Assembly (NCBI RefSeq): GCF_004298145.1
Contig: NZ_SCRH01000014.1
Coordinates: forward strand, 40,841-104,840
DNA: 64,000 nucleotides
Origin: Mycobacterium sp.
GTDB lineage: Bacteria; Actinomycetota; Actinomycetes; Mycobacteriales; Mycobacteriaceae
Reading direction: 5' to 3'
Shown: piece after piece, positions 51,333-61,600 of the stretch
Layout of the letters: the number at the start of each line of letters is the position of its first letter
Position numbering within the stretch: position 1 is the first letter of the stretch
Program-made: the position numbers and the translations under genes
The notes under the pieces: generated by a model
Database searches by the model: none
What the model was told of the DNA's origin: nothing
The model's input: only the letters and a program-made list of their open reading frames with translations

Positions 51333-53312
51333 CTAGAAACCATGGCCGTTGGTGACCGAGCGCGCGGGGCGATCCCACTCCGGGTCGACGACGATGGGCA
51401 TCTGAATCTCGACATGCGGTAGCAAAACCGTTCCCACGGGGGTGTGGACCTGACGAGGAAGCGCAATCCGCGCTGGGGCTCGGTCGGGCGCCAACATGCC
51501 TTCGGCTGCCAAACGATCGCCGTGCCCGGTGACGATTTCGGTCATGTTGTGCAGCGCTTCGCTGCCCACGTCGTAATAGTGCGCGTGGTCGGTGAACCAC
51601 GGTGTGAGGCTGTGCGAGCCCGCGACTTCAGCGCGAAAGCGCACCGCTCCGAAACCGGCGTGAGCCGGGTCGGTGCCCAGCCCGGCCCACGGGCCCAGCG
51701 GTCCGCCGAGGGTTTCGTTGACCCCATTCGGAAGGCCGCTCCCCGACTCTCCGATCCAGCTGATCGCATCGGTCGAAGTGGCGCCCACATACAACCTGCC
51801 GCCGTCGAGACGAAAGTCGGCGCCGCTGTGCGCCAAATCTGTCCCCGGACAACCGGTTAATACCGCATCGTTGGCGCGCATGCCGCTGTTGACGAACGCG
51901 TCGGCCACGGTCGTGGACCCGTAGGAATGCCCGAGGACGGTGACATGCGTTGGGGTGAGACCGTCATGCGTGGCGCCCAGCCCGTTGACGTCGGCGGCCA
52001 GCAGCGCACCCGCTTGCCGCGCCCGCCAGGGAGTCCCGACCTCTTCGAGTTTGGCTGGGTCTGTGAGTGCCTGCTCCCAATGCGGATGGTCGAATTCGGG
52101 TGCGTCGTAACCCATCCAGGCCAGCACCGCGGTGGGGCGGTTTGGATCGGCCTTCAACGACTGCTCGTAGAGGTTGATGGCGTCGTCGGGCCCATCGGAC
52201 ATCCAACCACCCCTGACGCTGCTGTTGGTCCCCGGAACCATGACGGCCGTGTTCCGGGCCTTGTCCGGGTTGCCGATCGCGATGGCCGCCCTGCCCTTGC
52301 CGTTGAACGCCAGCGGGTCGTACGCCCAGAGCATGATCGGGATCACGTGATCGGGGTCGGATCCCTTGTCGCGCGTGAGGAAGTCGTTGGTCTTGACCGC
52401 ATTCTGGTATCTGGTGATGTCGGTGGCGCGCAAACCGTACATTGTGGGGTCGGTGAATACATCGGCATCCCGGTTGTTGAGGGCAGTATCACGCAGCGTC
52501 TCGGGATCCAACCCGCGCTGCCGGGCGGCCCCTTCGACTTTGCGCAGGTCGTCGTTCATCGCCGCCTGGTTCACCGAGTCACGCACTTGGGCCGGGACGC
52601 CGTTGAGGTTGCCCAACTCGCGCGGATGTTGATCGATCAGCAGGCGTTTTTGCGTGGCGCTCAACGAATCCCACCACCGCTTCACTTGCTCGGGGCCGCT
52701 GCCCTCCGGCGGGATCAACAGTTGGTCGACGCCGTTGAGCTCCGCCGGGTCGGCCCCGTCTGTTTGCAAAGCACCTAGCGCGGCTCGAAGAACCATCGAA
52801 TACCGCCCGCGAATGTCACTGAGGACGAACACGATTGCCCTCGTCTCGACGACGGCATCCGCGCGCAGGCCGTCGGCGGCGCAGGGGTCACCGTCGGCGA
52901 GACTCTCGCAGATTTCGTCGTCGATGTTCTCGAGGTCGCATTCCAACGCCGTGATGTAGCGCGTCGAGGTCCGTTGGGTTTCGGCCAGCGCGGCGGCGAT
53001 GTTCTCCAAATCGGCTGCGATCGCGGGTAATTGCGCGGATTGCAGACCTAGCGTCCGTGTCACCCGTTGCACTTCGTCGGAGGCGTTGATCGGATGCTCG
53101 CCGTTCCGGTGATTCCATGACGCCTCGAACCGACGTCGTGCCGCGTCGAAGGCGGCGGCGGCCTCGATGGTGCTCACCCCGGCGTCGCGGAAGGCCCGCG
53201 CTAAAGCCGAGATCCGCGCCGGGCACCCCGCCTGCACACTGGCGTCGATCACCCACGGATCACCGCCGGCCTCAGCGACGAGAAACGGGCTGCTTATGTA
53301 GCGGAGTTCCAT
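51333..53312 (-). CDS. DUF1023 alpha/beta hydrolase with WXG-like helical N-terminus
   Basis: About 659 residues from ATG 53312 (a TTG at 53333 would add seven). The N-terminal ~190 residues are long helices with DAARRRFEASWNHRNGEHPI and TRTLGLQSAQLPAIAADLEN, resembling the ESX-targeting helical domain of mycobacterial toxins. The C-terminal half is a DUF1023 (TAP-like) hydrolase with VTVLGHSYGSTTVADAF (Ser near 463). The late GAVRFRAEVAGSHSLTPWFT part carries the likely catalytic His. In M. tuberculosis this locus holds the ESX-secreted CpnT toxin. This protein could be a secreted lipase or esterase that takes its place. Confidence 0.82.
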   Translation of the reverse strand: MELRYISSPFLVAEAGGDPWVIDASVQAGCPARISALARAFRDAGVSTIEAAAAFDAARRRFEASWNHRNGEHPINASDEVQRVTRTLGLQSAQLPAIAADLENIAAALAETQRTSTRYITALECDLENIDDEICESLADGDPCAADGLRADAVVETRAIVFVLSDIRGRYSMVLRAALGALQTDGADPAELNGVDQLLIPPEGSGPEQVKRWWDSLSATQKRLLIDQHPRELGNLNGVPAQVRDSVNQAAMNDDLRKVEGAARQRGLDPETLRDTALNNRDADVFTDPTMYGLRATDITRYQNAVKTNDFLTRDKGSDPDHVIPIMLWAYDPLAFNGKGRAAIAIGNPDKARNTAVMVPGTNSSVRGGWMSDGPDDAINLYEQSLKADPNRPTAVLAWMGYDAPEFDHPHWEQALTDPAKLEEVGTPWRARQAGALLAADVNGLGATHDGLTPTHVTVLGHSYGSTTVADAFVNSGMRANDAVLTGCPGTDLAHSGADFRLDGGRLYVGATSTDAISWIGESGSGLPNGVNETLGGPLGPWAGLGTDPAHAGFGAVRFRAEVAGSHSLTPWFTDHAHYYDVGSEALHNMTEIVTGHGDRLAAEGMLAPDRAPARIALPRQVHTPVGTVLLPHVEIQMPIVVDPEWDRPARSVTNGHGF

Positions 53313-53351
53313 CGCAGCGGCGGTCCAGACCAAATCGCTACGCTAGCAATC

Positions 53352-53861
53352 TCATAGCGAACTCGCGCCGTCGGCGAGACCGTCACCGTCGCTGTCGGTC
53401 AGCCGGACGTTCCATTTACCGTCGCCGTCGGTGTCGACGTATCCGGTCACGCCGTTGTCGTCAGCGCGCAGCACCCGGTCGGCCAGGCCGTTCCCGTCGG
53501 TATCGAGGAGCCGGTCATCGGGACGTCCGTGGCCGTCGAAGTCGACCAGCGGGCCGCCGGTGTGCTCGACACCGTCAAGGCCGAACCAGCGCAGTTGGCC
53601 GCCGCGGTCCATGGCCACCGCCCACGTCCCGGACCCGTCGTCGGTGAAGTAGGCCTCGGGGGTGCCGTCGTTGTCGAGGTCGAGGACGGCGTGATCGACG
53701 AGGCCATCGCCGTCGAGATCGGCGAGTGCGTCGTCGCGCAGCCCGTCGTGGTCGAAATCGAGCCCGATCGATTCGAAGCGGCCGTCGCCGTCAAGGTCGA
53801 GGTCGGGTTGGCCGTGCCAAATGGCGGCCGCGCCATCGTCGCCAGCGATGCAGTAGTCCAC
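53352..53861 (-). CDS. DxDxDG repeat protein, Rv3906c-like
   Basis: The 169-residue protein is almost entirely calcium-binding-type loops: DLDLDGDGRFESIGLDFDHD, DLDGDGLVDHAVLDLDNDGT, LDTDGNGLADRVL and YVDTDGDGKWNVRLTDSDGD. These are FG-GAP/thrombospondin type-3-like repeats that normally bind calcium outside the cell. There is no classical signal peptide, so export could be by ESX or the protein may be cytosolic. The size is the same as M. tuberculosis Rv3906c. Start GTG 53861. The gene lies 24 bases after pcnA's stop. Confidence 0.85.
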   Translation of the reverse strand: MDYCIAGDDGAAAIWHGQPDLDLDGDGRFESIGLDFDHDGLRDDALADLDGDGLVDHAVLDLDNDGTPEAYFTDDGSGTWAVAMDRGGQLRWFGLDGVEHTGGPLVDFDGHGRPDDRLLDTDGNGLADRVLRADDNGVTGYVDTDGDGKWNVRLTDSDGDGLADGASSL

Positions 53862-53885
53862 GAGTACTCGGACGCGACACCGCCG

Positions 53886-55328
53886 CTAGGCGTTCCCCCG
53901 TGACTGCCACCACGCCAGTAGCTCCGCGGTCGCCTCGTCGGTGTCCAACGGGCCGCGCTCCAGGCGCAGCTCCTTCAGAAACCGCCAGGCCTCGCCGACT
54001 TGGGGGCCGGCCGGGATGCCGAGCAGCTCCATGATCTGGTTGCCGTCCAGGTCCGGACGCACTCGCGCCAAATCCTCGTGGGCGGCCAGCTCGGCGATCC
54101 GCGTCTCAAGCCGGTCATAGCTGGCCTGTAGCCGGGCGGCCCGGCGCTTGTTGCGGGTGGTGCAGTCGGCCCGCACCAGCTTGTGCAGCCGCGGCAACAG
54201 CGGTCCGGCATCGGTGACGTAGCGGCGCACCGCGGAATCGGTCCACTTGCCGTCGCCGTAGCCGTGGAATCGCAGATGCAGATACACCAGTTGCGAGATG
54301 TCGTCGACCATCTGCTTGGAATACTTCAACACCCGCAACCGCTTTCGGACCATCTTGGCGCCGACGACCTCGTGATGGTGAAAGCTCACCCCGCCGTTGG
54401 CTTCGTGGCGCCGGGTGGCCGGCTTGCCGATGTCATGGAGCAGCGCGGCCCAGCGCAGCACCAAATCCGGCCCGTCGTCTTCGAGGGCGATCGCCTGGCG
54501 CAGCACGGTCAGTGAGTGCTGGTAGACGTCCTTGTGCTGGTGGTGTTCGTCGATGGCCATTTGCATGCCGCCGACCTCGGGCAGCACCACCTCGCCCATC
54601 CCGGTGTGCACCAGCAGATCGATGCCGGCCGTCGGATCGTCGCCGAGCACCAGCTTGTCCAGCTCGGCGCCCACCCGTTCGGCGCTGATCCGGGCCAATT
54701 GCGGCGACATCTGTTCGATCGCCTCGCGCACCCGCGGGGCGATCGTAAAGCCGAGCTGCGAGGCGAACCGCGCCGCGCGCAGCATCCGTAGCGGGTCATC
54801 GCCGAAGGACACCTCCGGCGCGGCCGGGGTGTCCAGCATCCGCTCGCGCAGCGCCGCCAAACCGCCTAGCGGATCGAGGAATTCGCCCGGCCCTTCCGGC
54901 GTGATCCGCACAGCCATCGCGTTGGCCGTGAAATCGCGGCGCACCAGATCGTCCTCGAGGCGCTCGCCGAAGCGCACCTCGGGATTTCGCGACACCTGGT
55001 CGTAGGTGTCGGCACGGAACGTGGTGATCTCCAAGCGATGGCCGCTCTTGCCGACACCGACCGTGCCGAATTCGATACCGGTCTCCCACAGGTTGTCAGC
55101 CCAACGCCGCAGGAGGCCTTGCACCTGTTCGGGCCGTGCATCGGTGGTGAAGTCGAGGTCGGGACTCAACCTGCCCAGCAAGGCATCCCGAACCGAACCT
55201 CCGACGAGATAGAGCTCATGGCCCGCCGCGTCGAACGCGGAGCCCAACTCGGCCAGCATGGGCGCATGCCGATTGAGGGCTACCGCGGCGGCGGTGAGCA
55301 GGTCGGCATCCTGGGCGGCGTCAGGCAC
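53886..55328 (-). CDS. pcnA: CCA tRNA nucleotidyltransferase / poly(A) polymerase-type (PcnA)
   Basis: A 480-residue class II nucleotidyltransferase that adds or repairs the CCA end of tRNAs. The head has YLVGGSVRDALLGRLSPDLD with the catalytic DxD (Asp57, Asp59), followed by RRDFTANAMAVRI and the ribose/ATP motif FGDDPLRMLRAARFASQLGF. The C-terminal HD domain has LLHDIGKPATR, which is typical of the actinobacterial form with added phosphohydrolase. The length equals M. tuberculosis PcnA (480). Start GTG at 55328; divergent from mutT4. Confidence 0.95.
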   Translation of the reverse strand: MPDAAQDADLLTAAAVALNRHAPMLAELGSAFDAAGHELYLVGGSVRDALLGRLSPDLDFTTDARPEQVQGLLRRWADNLWETGIEFGTVGVGKSGHRLEITTFRADTYDQVSRNPEVRFGERLEDDLVRRDFTANAMAVRITPEGPGEFLDPLGGLAALRERMLDTPAAPEVSFGDDPLRMLRAARFASQLGFTIAPRVREAIEQMSPQLARISAERVGAELDKLVLGDDPTAGIDLLVHTGMGEVVLPEVGGMQMAIDEHHQHKDVYQHSLTVLRQAIALEDDGPDLVLRWAALLHDIGKPATRRHEANGGVSFHHHEVVGAKMVRKRLRVLKYSKQMVDDISQLVYLHLRFHGYGDGKWTDSAVRRYVTDAGPLLPRLHKLVRADCTTRNKRRAARLQASYDRLETRIAELAAHEDLARVRPDLDGNQIMELLGIPAGPQVGEAWRFLKELRLERGPLDTDEATAELLAWWQSRGNA

Positions 55329-55528
55329 GTTCGATCAGCCTAGTCGGGCCGGAGCGAAAAACCCGGGGTGGCCGGTCAGCCCCGACTCATCTTCGGTGCG
55401 GCGTGGGCAGTAGCCCGAGCAATAGGCCCGATCCGACGCGAGAATCGTCGTAGCTATCGCACCTTCGCGCACTCACCCAGCGGCGAGTATGTCCAGGAGA
55501 GCATGCCGTGCCAGCTACTATCGCTTGG

Positions 55529-56263
55529 GTGTCGGACGGCGAACAAGGCAAACCGCGTCGGCGCCGGGGGCGGCGCCGCGGCCGTGGCGCTGCGGCTTCG
55601 CCCGAGAAGAAGATCAACGGTCACACAACCAGCGATTCGACCGTCACCAAACCGCACCGATCCCGCGCGTCCCGTCGCGGGCCGGAGCGGCTGCGCACCG
55701 TGCACGAGACGTCGGCCGGCGGACTGGTCATCGACGGCCTCGACGGGCCCCGCGACTCACAGGTCGCCGCCCTGATCGGTCGCATCGACCGGCGCGGACG
55801 GATGCTGTGGTCGCTGCCCAAGGGCCACATCGAACTCGGTGAGACCGCCGAACAGACCGCTATTAGAGAAGTAGCCGAAGAGACCGGCATCCGGGGCAGC
55901 GTGCTAGCCGCGCTCGGGCGCATCGACTATTGGTTCGTCACCGACGGCCGTCGCGTGCACAAAACGGTCCACCACTATCTATTGCGTTTCTCCGGCGGAC
56001 AGCTGTCCGACGAGGACCTCGAGGTCGCCGAAGTGGCCTGGGTGCCCATGCAAGAACTGCCATCCCGGCTGGCCTACGCCGACGAACGCCGCCTGGCCCG
56101 CGTGGCCGACGAGCTGATCGACAAGCTGCAAAGCGACGGCCCGGCCGCGCTCCCTCCGCTGCCGCCCAGCTCCCCGCGGCGCCGCCCGCAGACGCATTCG
56201 CGGACTCGGCATTCGGACAAACCGGCCAGGGGCCGGAAGAACGGCCACGGACCGGGGCCGTGA
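55529..56263 (+). CDS. mutT4: Nudix hydrolase MutT4
   Basis: A 244-residue protein from GTG 55529 ([20 protein letters not shown]). The N-terminal ~55 residues are basic and disordered. The Nudix box GX5EX7REUXEEXGU is complete at residues 99-121 ([20 protein letters not shown], then TGI). Members hydrolyse oxidised or damaged nucleoside triphosphates, protecting DNA. A second GTG at 55508 adds seven residues; 55529 matches the M. tuberculosis start. The stop overlaps the next gene start (GTGA). Confidence 0.92.
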   Translation: MSDGEQGKPRRRRGRRRGRGAAASPEKKINGHTTSDSTVTKPHRSRASRRGPERLRTVHETSAGGLVIDGLDGPRDSQVAALIGRIDRRGRMLWSLPKGHIELGETAEQTAIREVAEETGIRGSVLAALGRIDYWFVTDGRRVHKTVHHYLLRFSGGQLSDEDLEVAEVAWVPMQELPSRLAYADERRLARVADELIDKLQSDGPAALPPLPPSSPRRRPQTHSRTRHSDKPARGRKNGHGPGP

Positions 56264-58644
56264 CCGTACCGCTTTTCCGTTGGGCCGGCTTGTTGCGTTT
56301 CACCGCCGTGCTCGGCATCGTGGCCGGACTCGCGGTACTCGCCGGGCCGGTGGTTCCGCCCGCGGCCGCAGGCGAGCCGGGGGTGACGCCGTTCGTCCGG
56401 GTGCACATCGATCAAGTCACCCCGGATGTGGTCACCACCACCAGTCCGCCCGTCGTGACCGTCAGCGGCATGGTGATCAACATCGGCGACCGCCCGGTCC
56501 GCGACGTCATGGTCCGTCTTGAGCACGCCGGCGCCATCACCGCATCGGCGGGCTTGCGCACCTCCCTGGACGGCGACACCGACCAATACGAGCCGGCTGC
56601 CGATTTCCTCACAGTGGCTCCCGAACTGCAGCGCGGGCAGAAAGTCGGCTTCACCCTGTCAGCCCCGCTGCGGACGTTGACCAAAGAGTCGCTGGGAGTG
56701 GAAAAGCCCGGCATCTACCCAGTCCTGGTCAACGTCAACGGCACGCCCGACTACGGTGCCCCCGCCCGTCTGGATAACGCGCGCTTCCTGCTGCCCGTGG
56801 TAGGGGTCCCGCCCGACCGCGCCGACGACGTGGGCTCCGCCGTCGCGCCCGATACCTCTAAACCCGTGTGGATCACCATGCTGTGGCCGCTGGCCGACCG
56901 ACCACGGCTGGCCCCCGGCGTGCCCGGGGGGACCGTCCCGGTCCGCCTGGTCGACGACGACCTGGCCACCTCGTTGGCCGGCGGCGGCCGGCTCGACATC
57001 CTGCTGTCGGCGGCCGAGGTTGCCACCAGCCACGACGTCGACCCAGACGGCGCCGTCAGCCGCGCGCTGTGTCTGGCGATCGACCCCGATCTGCTGGTCA
57101 CCGTCAACGCGATGACCGCCGGCTATGTCGTATCCAATTCCCCTGACGGTCCAGCTCAACTTCCCGGGACCCCGACCCACCCGGGCACGGGACAGGCCAC
57201 CGCGACCGCATGGCTCAATCGCCTGCGCGCGCTCACGCACCGGACCTGCGTGGCGCCGCTGCCCTACGCGCAAGCCGATCTGGATGCGTTGCAGCGCGTC
57301 AACGATCCCGGTCTCAGCACCACCGCCACCACCAGCGGCAACAGCATCGTGGACAGGATCCTGGACGTCTCCTCCACCCGCGGCGCGACGCTGGTGCCCG
57401 ACGCCGCGTTGACCGGCCGGGCGGTCAACCTGCTCGGCGCCAACGAAGGCACGGTCGCGATCGCCGCCGCCGACCTGTCGGCCGCCGACGCGCAGGGCTC
57501 CTCGGAGACCAGCGTCGACACCGCACCCCGGCGGTTGTCGCCGAAAGTCGTGGTCGCGCCGTTCGATCCGGCCGTCGGGGCCGCACTCGCCGGGGCGGGA
57601 AACACCCCCGAGGCGCCCACCTACCTGGATCCCTCCCTGACGGTCCGGCTGGCGCACGATTCGGTGACCGCACGCCGCCAGGACGCGTTGGGCTCCATCT
57701 TCTGGCACGCGCTCCGCCACGACACCGCACCGCGCACACAGATCCTGGTCCCGCCGGCAACCTGGAATCTGCAGGCCGACGACGCGCAGGTGATGCTCAC
57801 CGCGCTGAGCACCACCATCCGCTCCGGTCTGGCGGTACCGCGCCCACTGCCGGCGGTGGTCGCCGAGGCGTCGTCCCGCACCGAACCACCGGAGGAGGTC
57901 GGCGCCTCTGCCTCCACGCGCGGGCAGTTCAGCGACGACGTCACCGCCGAGATCGCCGGTCAGGTCGCCCGAGTGTGGGGTCTGACGTCCGCGCTGATGA
58001 CCGACGACCGCACCGGGCTCACCGGCGTCCAGTACACCGCGCCGCTGCGTGAGGACATGCTGCGCGCGTTGAGCCAGTCCGAACCACCCGATTCCCGCAA
58101 CGGGTTGGCTCAGCAGCGCCTCGCGGTGGTCGGCAAGACGATCAGCGATTTGTTCGGCGCCGTCACGATCGTCAACCCGGGCGGCTCGTACACACTGGCC
58201 ACCGAGCACAGCCCGCTACCGTTGGCGCTGCGCAACGGCCTGGCAGTTCCGATCCGGGTGCGGGTGCATGTGGACGCCCCGCCGGGGATGAACGTCACCG
58301 ACGTCGGTCAGATCGAGCTGCCGCCCGGTTACCTTCCGTTGCGGATTCCGATCGAAGTGAACTTCACCCAACGGGTCGCCGTCGACGTGACGTTGCGGAC
58401 CGCGGACGGTCTGCGGCTGGGCGAGCCGGTGCGGTTGTCGGTGCATTCCAACGCCTACGGCAAGGTCCTGTTCGCGATCACGCTGTCCGCCGCGGCGGTG
58501 CTGGTGCTGTTGGCGGGGCGGCGGCTGTGGCACCGTTTCCGCGGCCAGCCCGATCCCGCCGACCTGGACCGCCCCGACCCACCCGATGCCCCGCACGCCG
58601 CCGAGCCCGGCGACCAGCGGATCGAACAGAAGCCCCGAGTGTGA
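56260..58644 (+). CDS. Large exported membrane protein, Rv3909-like
   Basis: A 794-residue protein from GTG 56260. The N-terminal helix [20 protein letters not shown] is a signal anchor. A long extracytoplasmic part has beta-rich Ig-like sections ([40 protein letters not shown]). One C-terminal membrane helix, [20 protein letters not shown], ends in a short cytosolic tail. The role is unknown. In mycobacteria it always sits between mutT4 and the MurJ gene, which points to cell-wall or peptidoglycan export. Both ends overlap neighbours (GTGA and GTGTGA), so it is part of the mutT4-murJ operon. Confidence 0.88.
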   Translation: MTVPLFRWAGLLRFTAVLGIVAGLAVLAGPVVPPAAAGEPGVTPFVRVHIDQVTPDVVTTTSPPVVTVSGMVINIGDRPVRDVMVRLEHAGAITASAGLRTSLDGDTDQYEPAADFLTVAPELQRGQKVGFTLSAPLRTLTKESLGVEKPGIYPVLVNVNGTPDYGAPARLDNARFLLPVVGVPPDRADDVGSAVAPDTSKPVWITMLWPLADRPRLAPGVPGGTVPVRLVDDDLATSLAGGGRLDILLSAAEVATSHDVDPDGAVSRALCLAIDPDLLVTVNAMTAGYVVSNSPDGPAQLPGTPTHPGTGQATATAWLNRLRALTHRTCVAPLPYAQADLDALQRVNDPGLSTTATTSGNSIVDRILDVSSTRGATLVPDAALTGRAVNLLGANEGTVAIAAADLSAADAQGSSETSVDTAPRRLSPKVVVAPFDPAVGAALAGAGNTPEAPTYLDPSLTVRLAHDSVTARRQDALGSIFWHALRHDTAPRTQILVPPATWNLQADDAQVMLTALSTTIRSGLAVPRPLPAVVAEASSRTEPPEEVGASASTRGQFSDDVTAEIAGQVARVWGLTSALMTDDRTGLTGVQYTAPLREDMLRALSQSEPPDSRNGLAQQRLAVVGKTISDLFGAVTIVNPGGSYTLATEHSPLPLALRNGLAVPIRVRVHVDAPPGMNVTDVGQIELPPGYLPLRIPIEVNFTQRVAVDVTLRTADGLRLGEPVRLSVHSNAYGKVLFAITLSAAAVLVLLAGRRLWHRFRGQPDPADLDRPDPPDAPHAAEPGDQRIEQKPRV

Positions 58645-61600
58645 ACCCCGCCTACCGGCAGGCCCCGTCGCGCCACCACCGCCTGCCAGAGCCGCCGCGG
58701 CGTTCCGGGATGCAGGGCTCGCCGCCGACCGGGCCGCTGCCGCCCGTGCCCGCCGGAATCGATCGTCGACGCCCGGAGCTGTCGGACGCCGCGCTGGTGT
58801 CGCGGTCGTGGGCGATGGCCTTCGCGACGTTGATCAGCCGGCTCACCGGCTTCGCCCGGGTGGTGCTGCTCGCCGCGATCCTGGGCGCCGCGTTGTCCAG
58901 CGCGTTCTCGGTGGCCAATCAGCTGCCCAACCTGGTGGCGGCCCTCGTCCTGGAGGCGACGTTCACCGCGATCTTCGTGCCGGTGCTGGCGCGGGCCGAG
59001 CAGGGCGACCCCGACGGCGGTGCGGCGTTCGTGCGGCGCCTGGTCACGCTGACGACGGCGCTGCTGATCTTCGCCACCGCCGCCTCGGTGCTGGCCGCCC
59101 CGTTGCTGGTGCGGCTGATGCTGGGCCGCACCCCGCAAGTCAACGAGCCGCTGACCATCGCCTTCGCCTACCTCCTACTCCCCCAGGTCCTCGCCTACGG
59201 CCTCACCTCGGTGTTCATGGCGATCCTGAACACCCGCAACGTGTTTGGGCCCACGGCGTGGGCGCCGGTCGCCAACAACATCGTCGCGCTGGCCACGCTG
59301 GCCATCTATGCGGCCGTTCCCGGTGAACTGTCGGTCGATCCCGTCCGGATGGGCAACGCCAAGCTGCTGGTGCTCGCCATCGGCACCACGCTGGGCGTCT
59401 TCGTACAGACCGGGGTGCTGCTGGTCGCCCTGCGACGACAACGCGTCGACCTGCGCCCGCTGTGGGGAATCGACGAACGCCTCAAACGCTTCGGCACCAT
59501 GGCCGCCGCCATGGTGTTCTACGTCCTGATCAGCCAGCTCGGCCTCGTGGTCGGCAACCAAATCGCCAGCACCGCAGCGGCATCCGGCCCCGCGATCTAC
59601 AACTACACCTGGATGGTCCTCATGCTGCCGTTCGGCATGATCGGGGTGACGGTGCTGACAGTGGTGATGCCGCGGCTGAGCCGCAACGCGGCCGCCAACG
59701 ACACCAAGGCCGTGCTCGCCGACCTGTCGCTGGCCACCCGGCTGACGTTGATCACGCTGATCCCGATCGCGGTGTTCATGACCGTCGGCGGCCCGGCGAT
59801 GGGCAGCGCACTGTTCGCCTACGGCCATTTCGGAAACGTCGACGCCGGATACCTCGGCGCCGCGATCGCCCTCTCGGCGTTCACGCTCATCCCCTACGGC
59901 CTGGTGCTCTTGCAGCTGCGGGTGTTCTACGCGCGCGAACAGCCGTGGACGCCGATCGTGATCATCCTGGTCATCACGGCCGTCAAAATCCTCGGCTCGG
60001 TGCTGGCGCCCCACCTCACCGACGACCCCAAGCTGGTGGCCGGTTTCCTGGGGTTGGCCAACGGCGTCGGCTTTCTCGCCGGGGCGCTCATCGGCTATCT
60101 GCTACTGCGACGCACGCTGCTGCCCGCCGGCGGCCACCTGATCGGCGTGGGTGAAGTGCGAACGATCCTGGTGACGCTCACCGCTTCCATGCTGGCGGGA
60201 TTGGTCGCCCACGTCGTCGACCGGCTGTTCGGACTTGACCAGCTCACCGAGCACGGCGGCGCCGGCTCCCTCCTTCGCCTGTTCGTGCTGGGGCTCATCA
60301 TGCTGCCGATCACGGCCGCGGTCATGCTCCGCGCACAGGTTCCCGACGCCCAGGCGGCGCTGGACGCCCTGCGGTTCCGCATCACGGGCCGGGGGCCGCG
60401 GCCGCGCAGACCGAAGGCAGCGGATCGATCGTCTCACCGGCGCCCCGTCACGTACCCTGAGCAGAGGAATTCGTCCCCGCCTGGGGTCAATGCGGTCCAG
60501 GAGCCGATCCGGCGCAGGCCTCCGGAGCGGGCAAACCGAGCCCGGCTAGCGAAAGGACCGGAGGTGACCGACCGCCCGATGGAGAGCCCCGCAGCCAGTG
60601 CCGGGCCCGGCACAGGCTCAGGGACTCCGCGGCCGGTCGCCGACAACTTTCAGCCCGACATTCCCGCCGATGAGCCGCCACGGTCGGCGCCACCCCCGCC
60701 TGACCAACGCCTCCCCGATCCGGTCAACGGTGACGTCGCGAGCGAATCCCGTCGCGGGCCAACCCCCTTCGATGCACCCCGCGAGCGCACCGCGGACTCG
60801 TCGGCCGACGACGTCCACCTGGTTCCCGGCGCCCGGATCGCCGGGGGCCGGTATCGACTGCTGGTGTTCCACGGCGGTGCGCCACCGTTGCAGTTCTGGC
60901 AGGCGCTGGACACCGCGCTCGACCGGCAGGTCGCGCTGACCTTCGTCGACCCGGACGGCGCCCTGCCCGACGAGGTGCTGCAGGAGATTCTGTCCCGCAC
61001 GCTGCGGCTCAGCCGCATCGACAAACCGGGTATCGCGCGAGTGCTCGACGTGGTGCGCACCGGCTCCGGCGGCCTGGTGGTCTCCGAGTGGATTCGGGGA
61101 GGTTCGCTGCAGGAGGTGGCCGACACCGCACCGTCACCGGTGGGCACCGTGCGGGCCATGCAGTCGCTGGCCGCCGCCGCCGACGCGGCCCACCGCGCCG
61201 GCGTCGCCCTGTCGATCGACCACCCCAGCCGGGTGCGGGTCAGCATTGAGGGCGATGTCGTGCTGGCCTACCCGGCGACCATGCCCGACGCCAACCCCCA
61301 AGACGACATCCGTGGCATCGGGGCCGCGCTGTATGCCCTACTCGTCAACCGCTGGCCCTTGCTGGAGAGCGGGGTGCGCAGCGGGCTCGCGCAGGCCGAA
61401 CGCGACTCCGCGGGCAATCCCGTCGAACCCATGGCCGTCGATCGCGACATCCCGTTCCAGATTTCCGCCGTCGCCGTCCGGGCAGTCCAGGAGGACGGCG
61501 GAATACGCAGCGCCTCAACGCTTTTGAACCTGCTTCAGCAGGCGACCGCCGTCGCCGACCGCACCGAGGTGCTCGGCCCGATCGACGATTCGCCCTCGCC

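Noticed and set aside
53352..53861. Regular short repeats that might be a CRISPR-like or satellite array
   Set aside because: The periodicity comes from codons for DxDxDG loops in one protein; repeats are not identical and there are no spacers.
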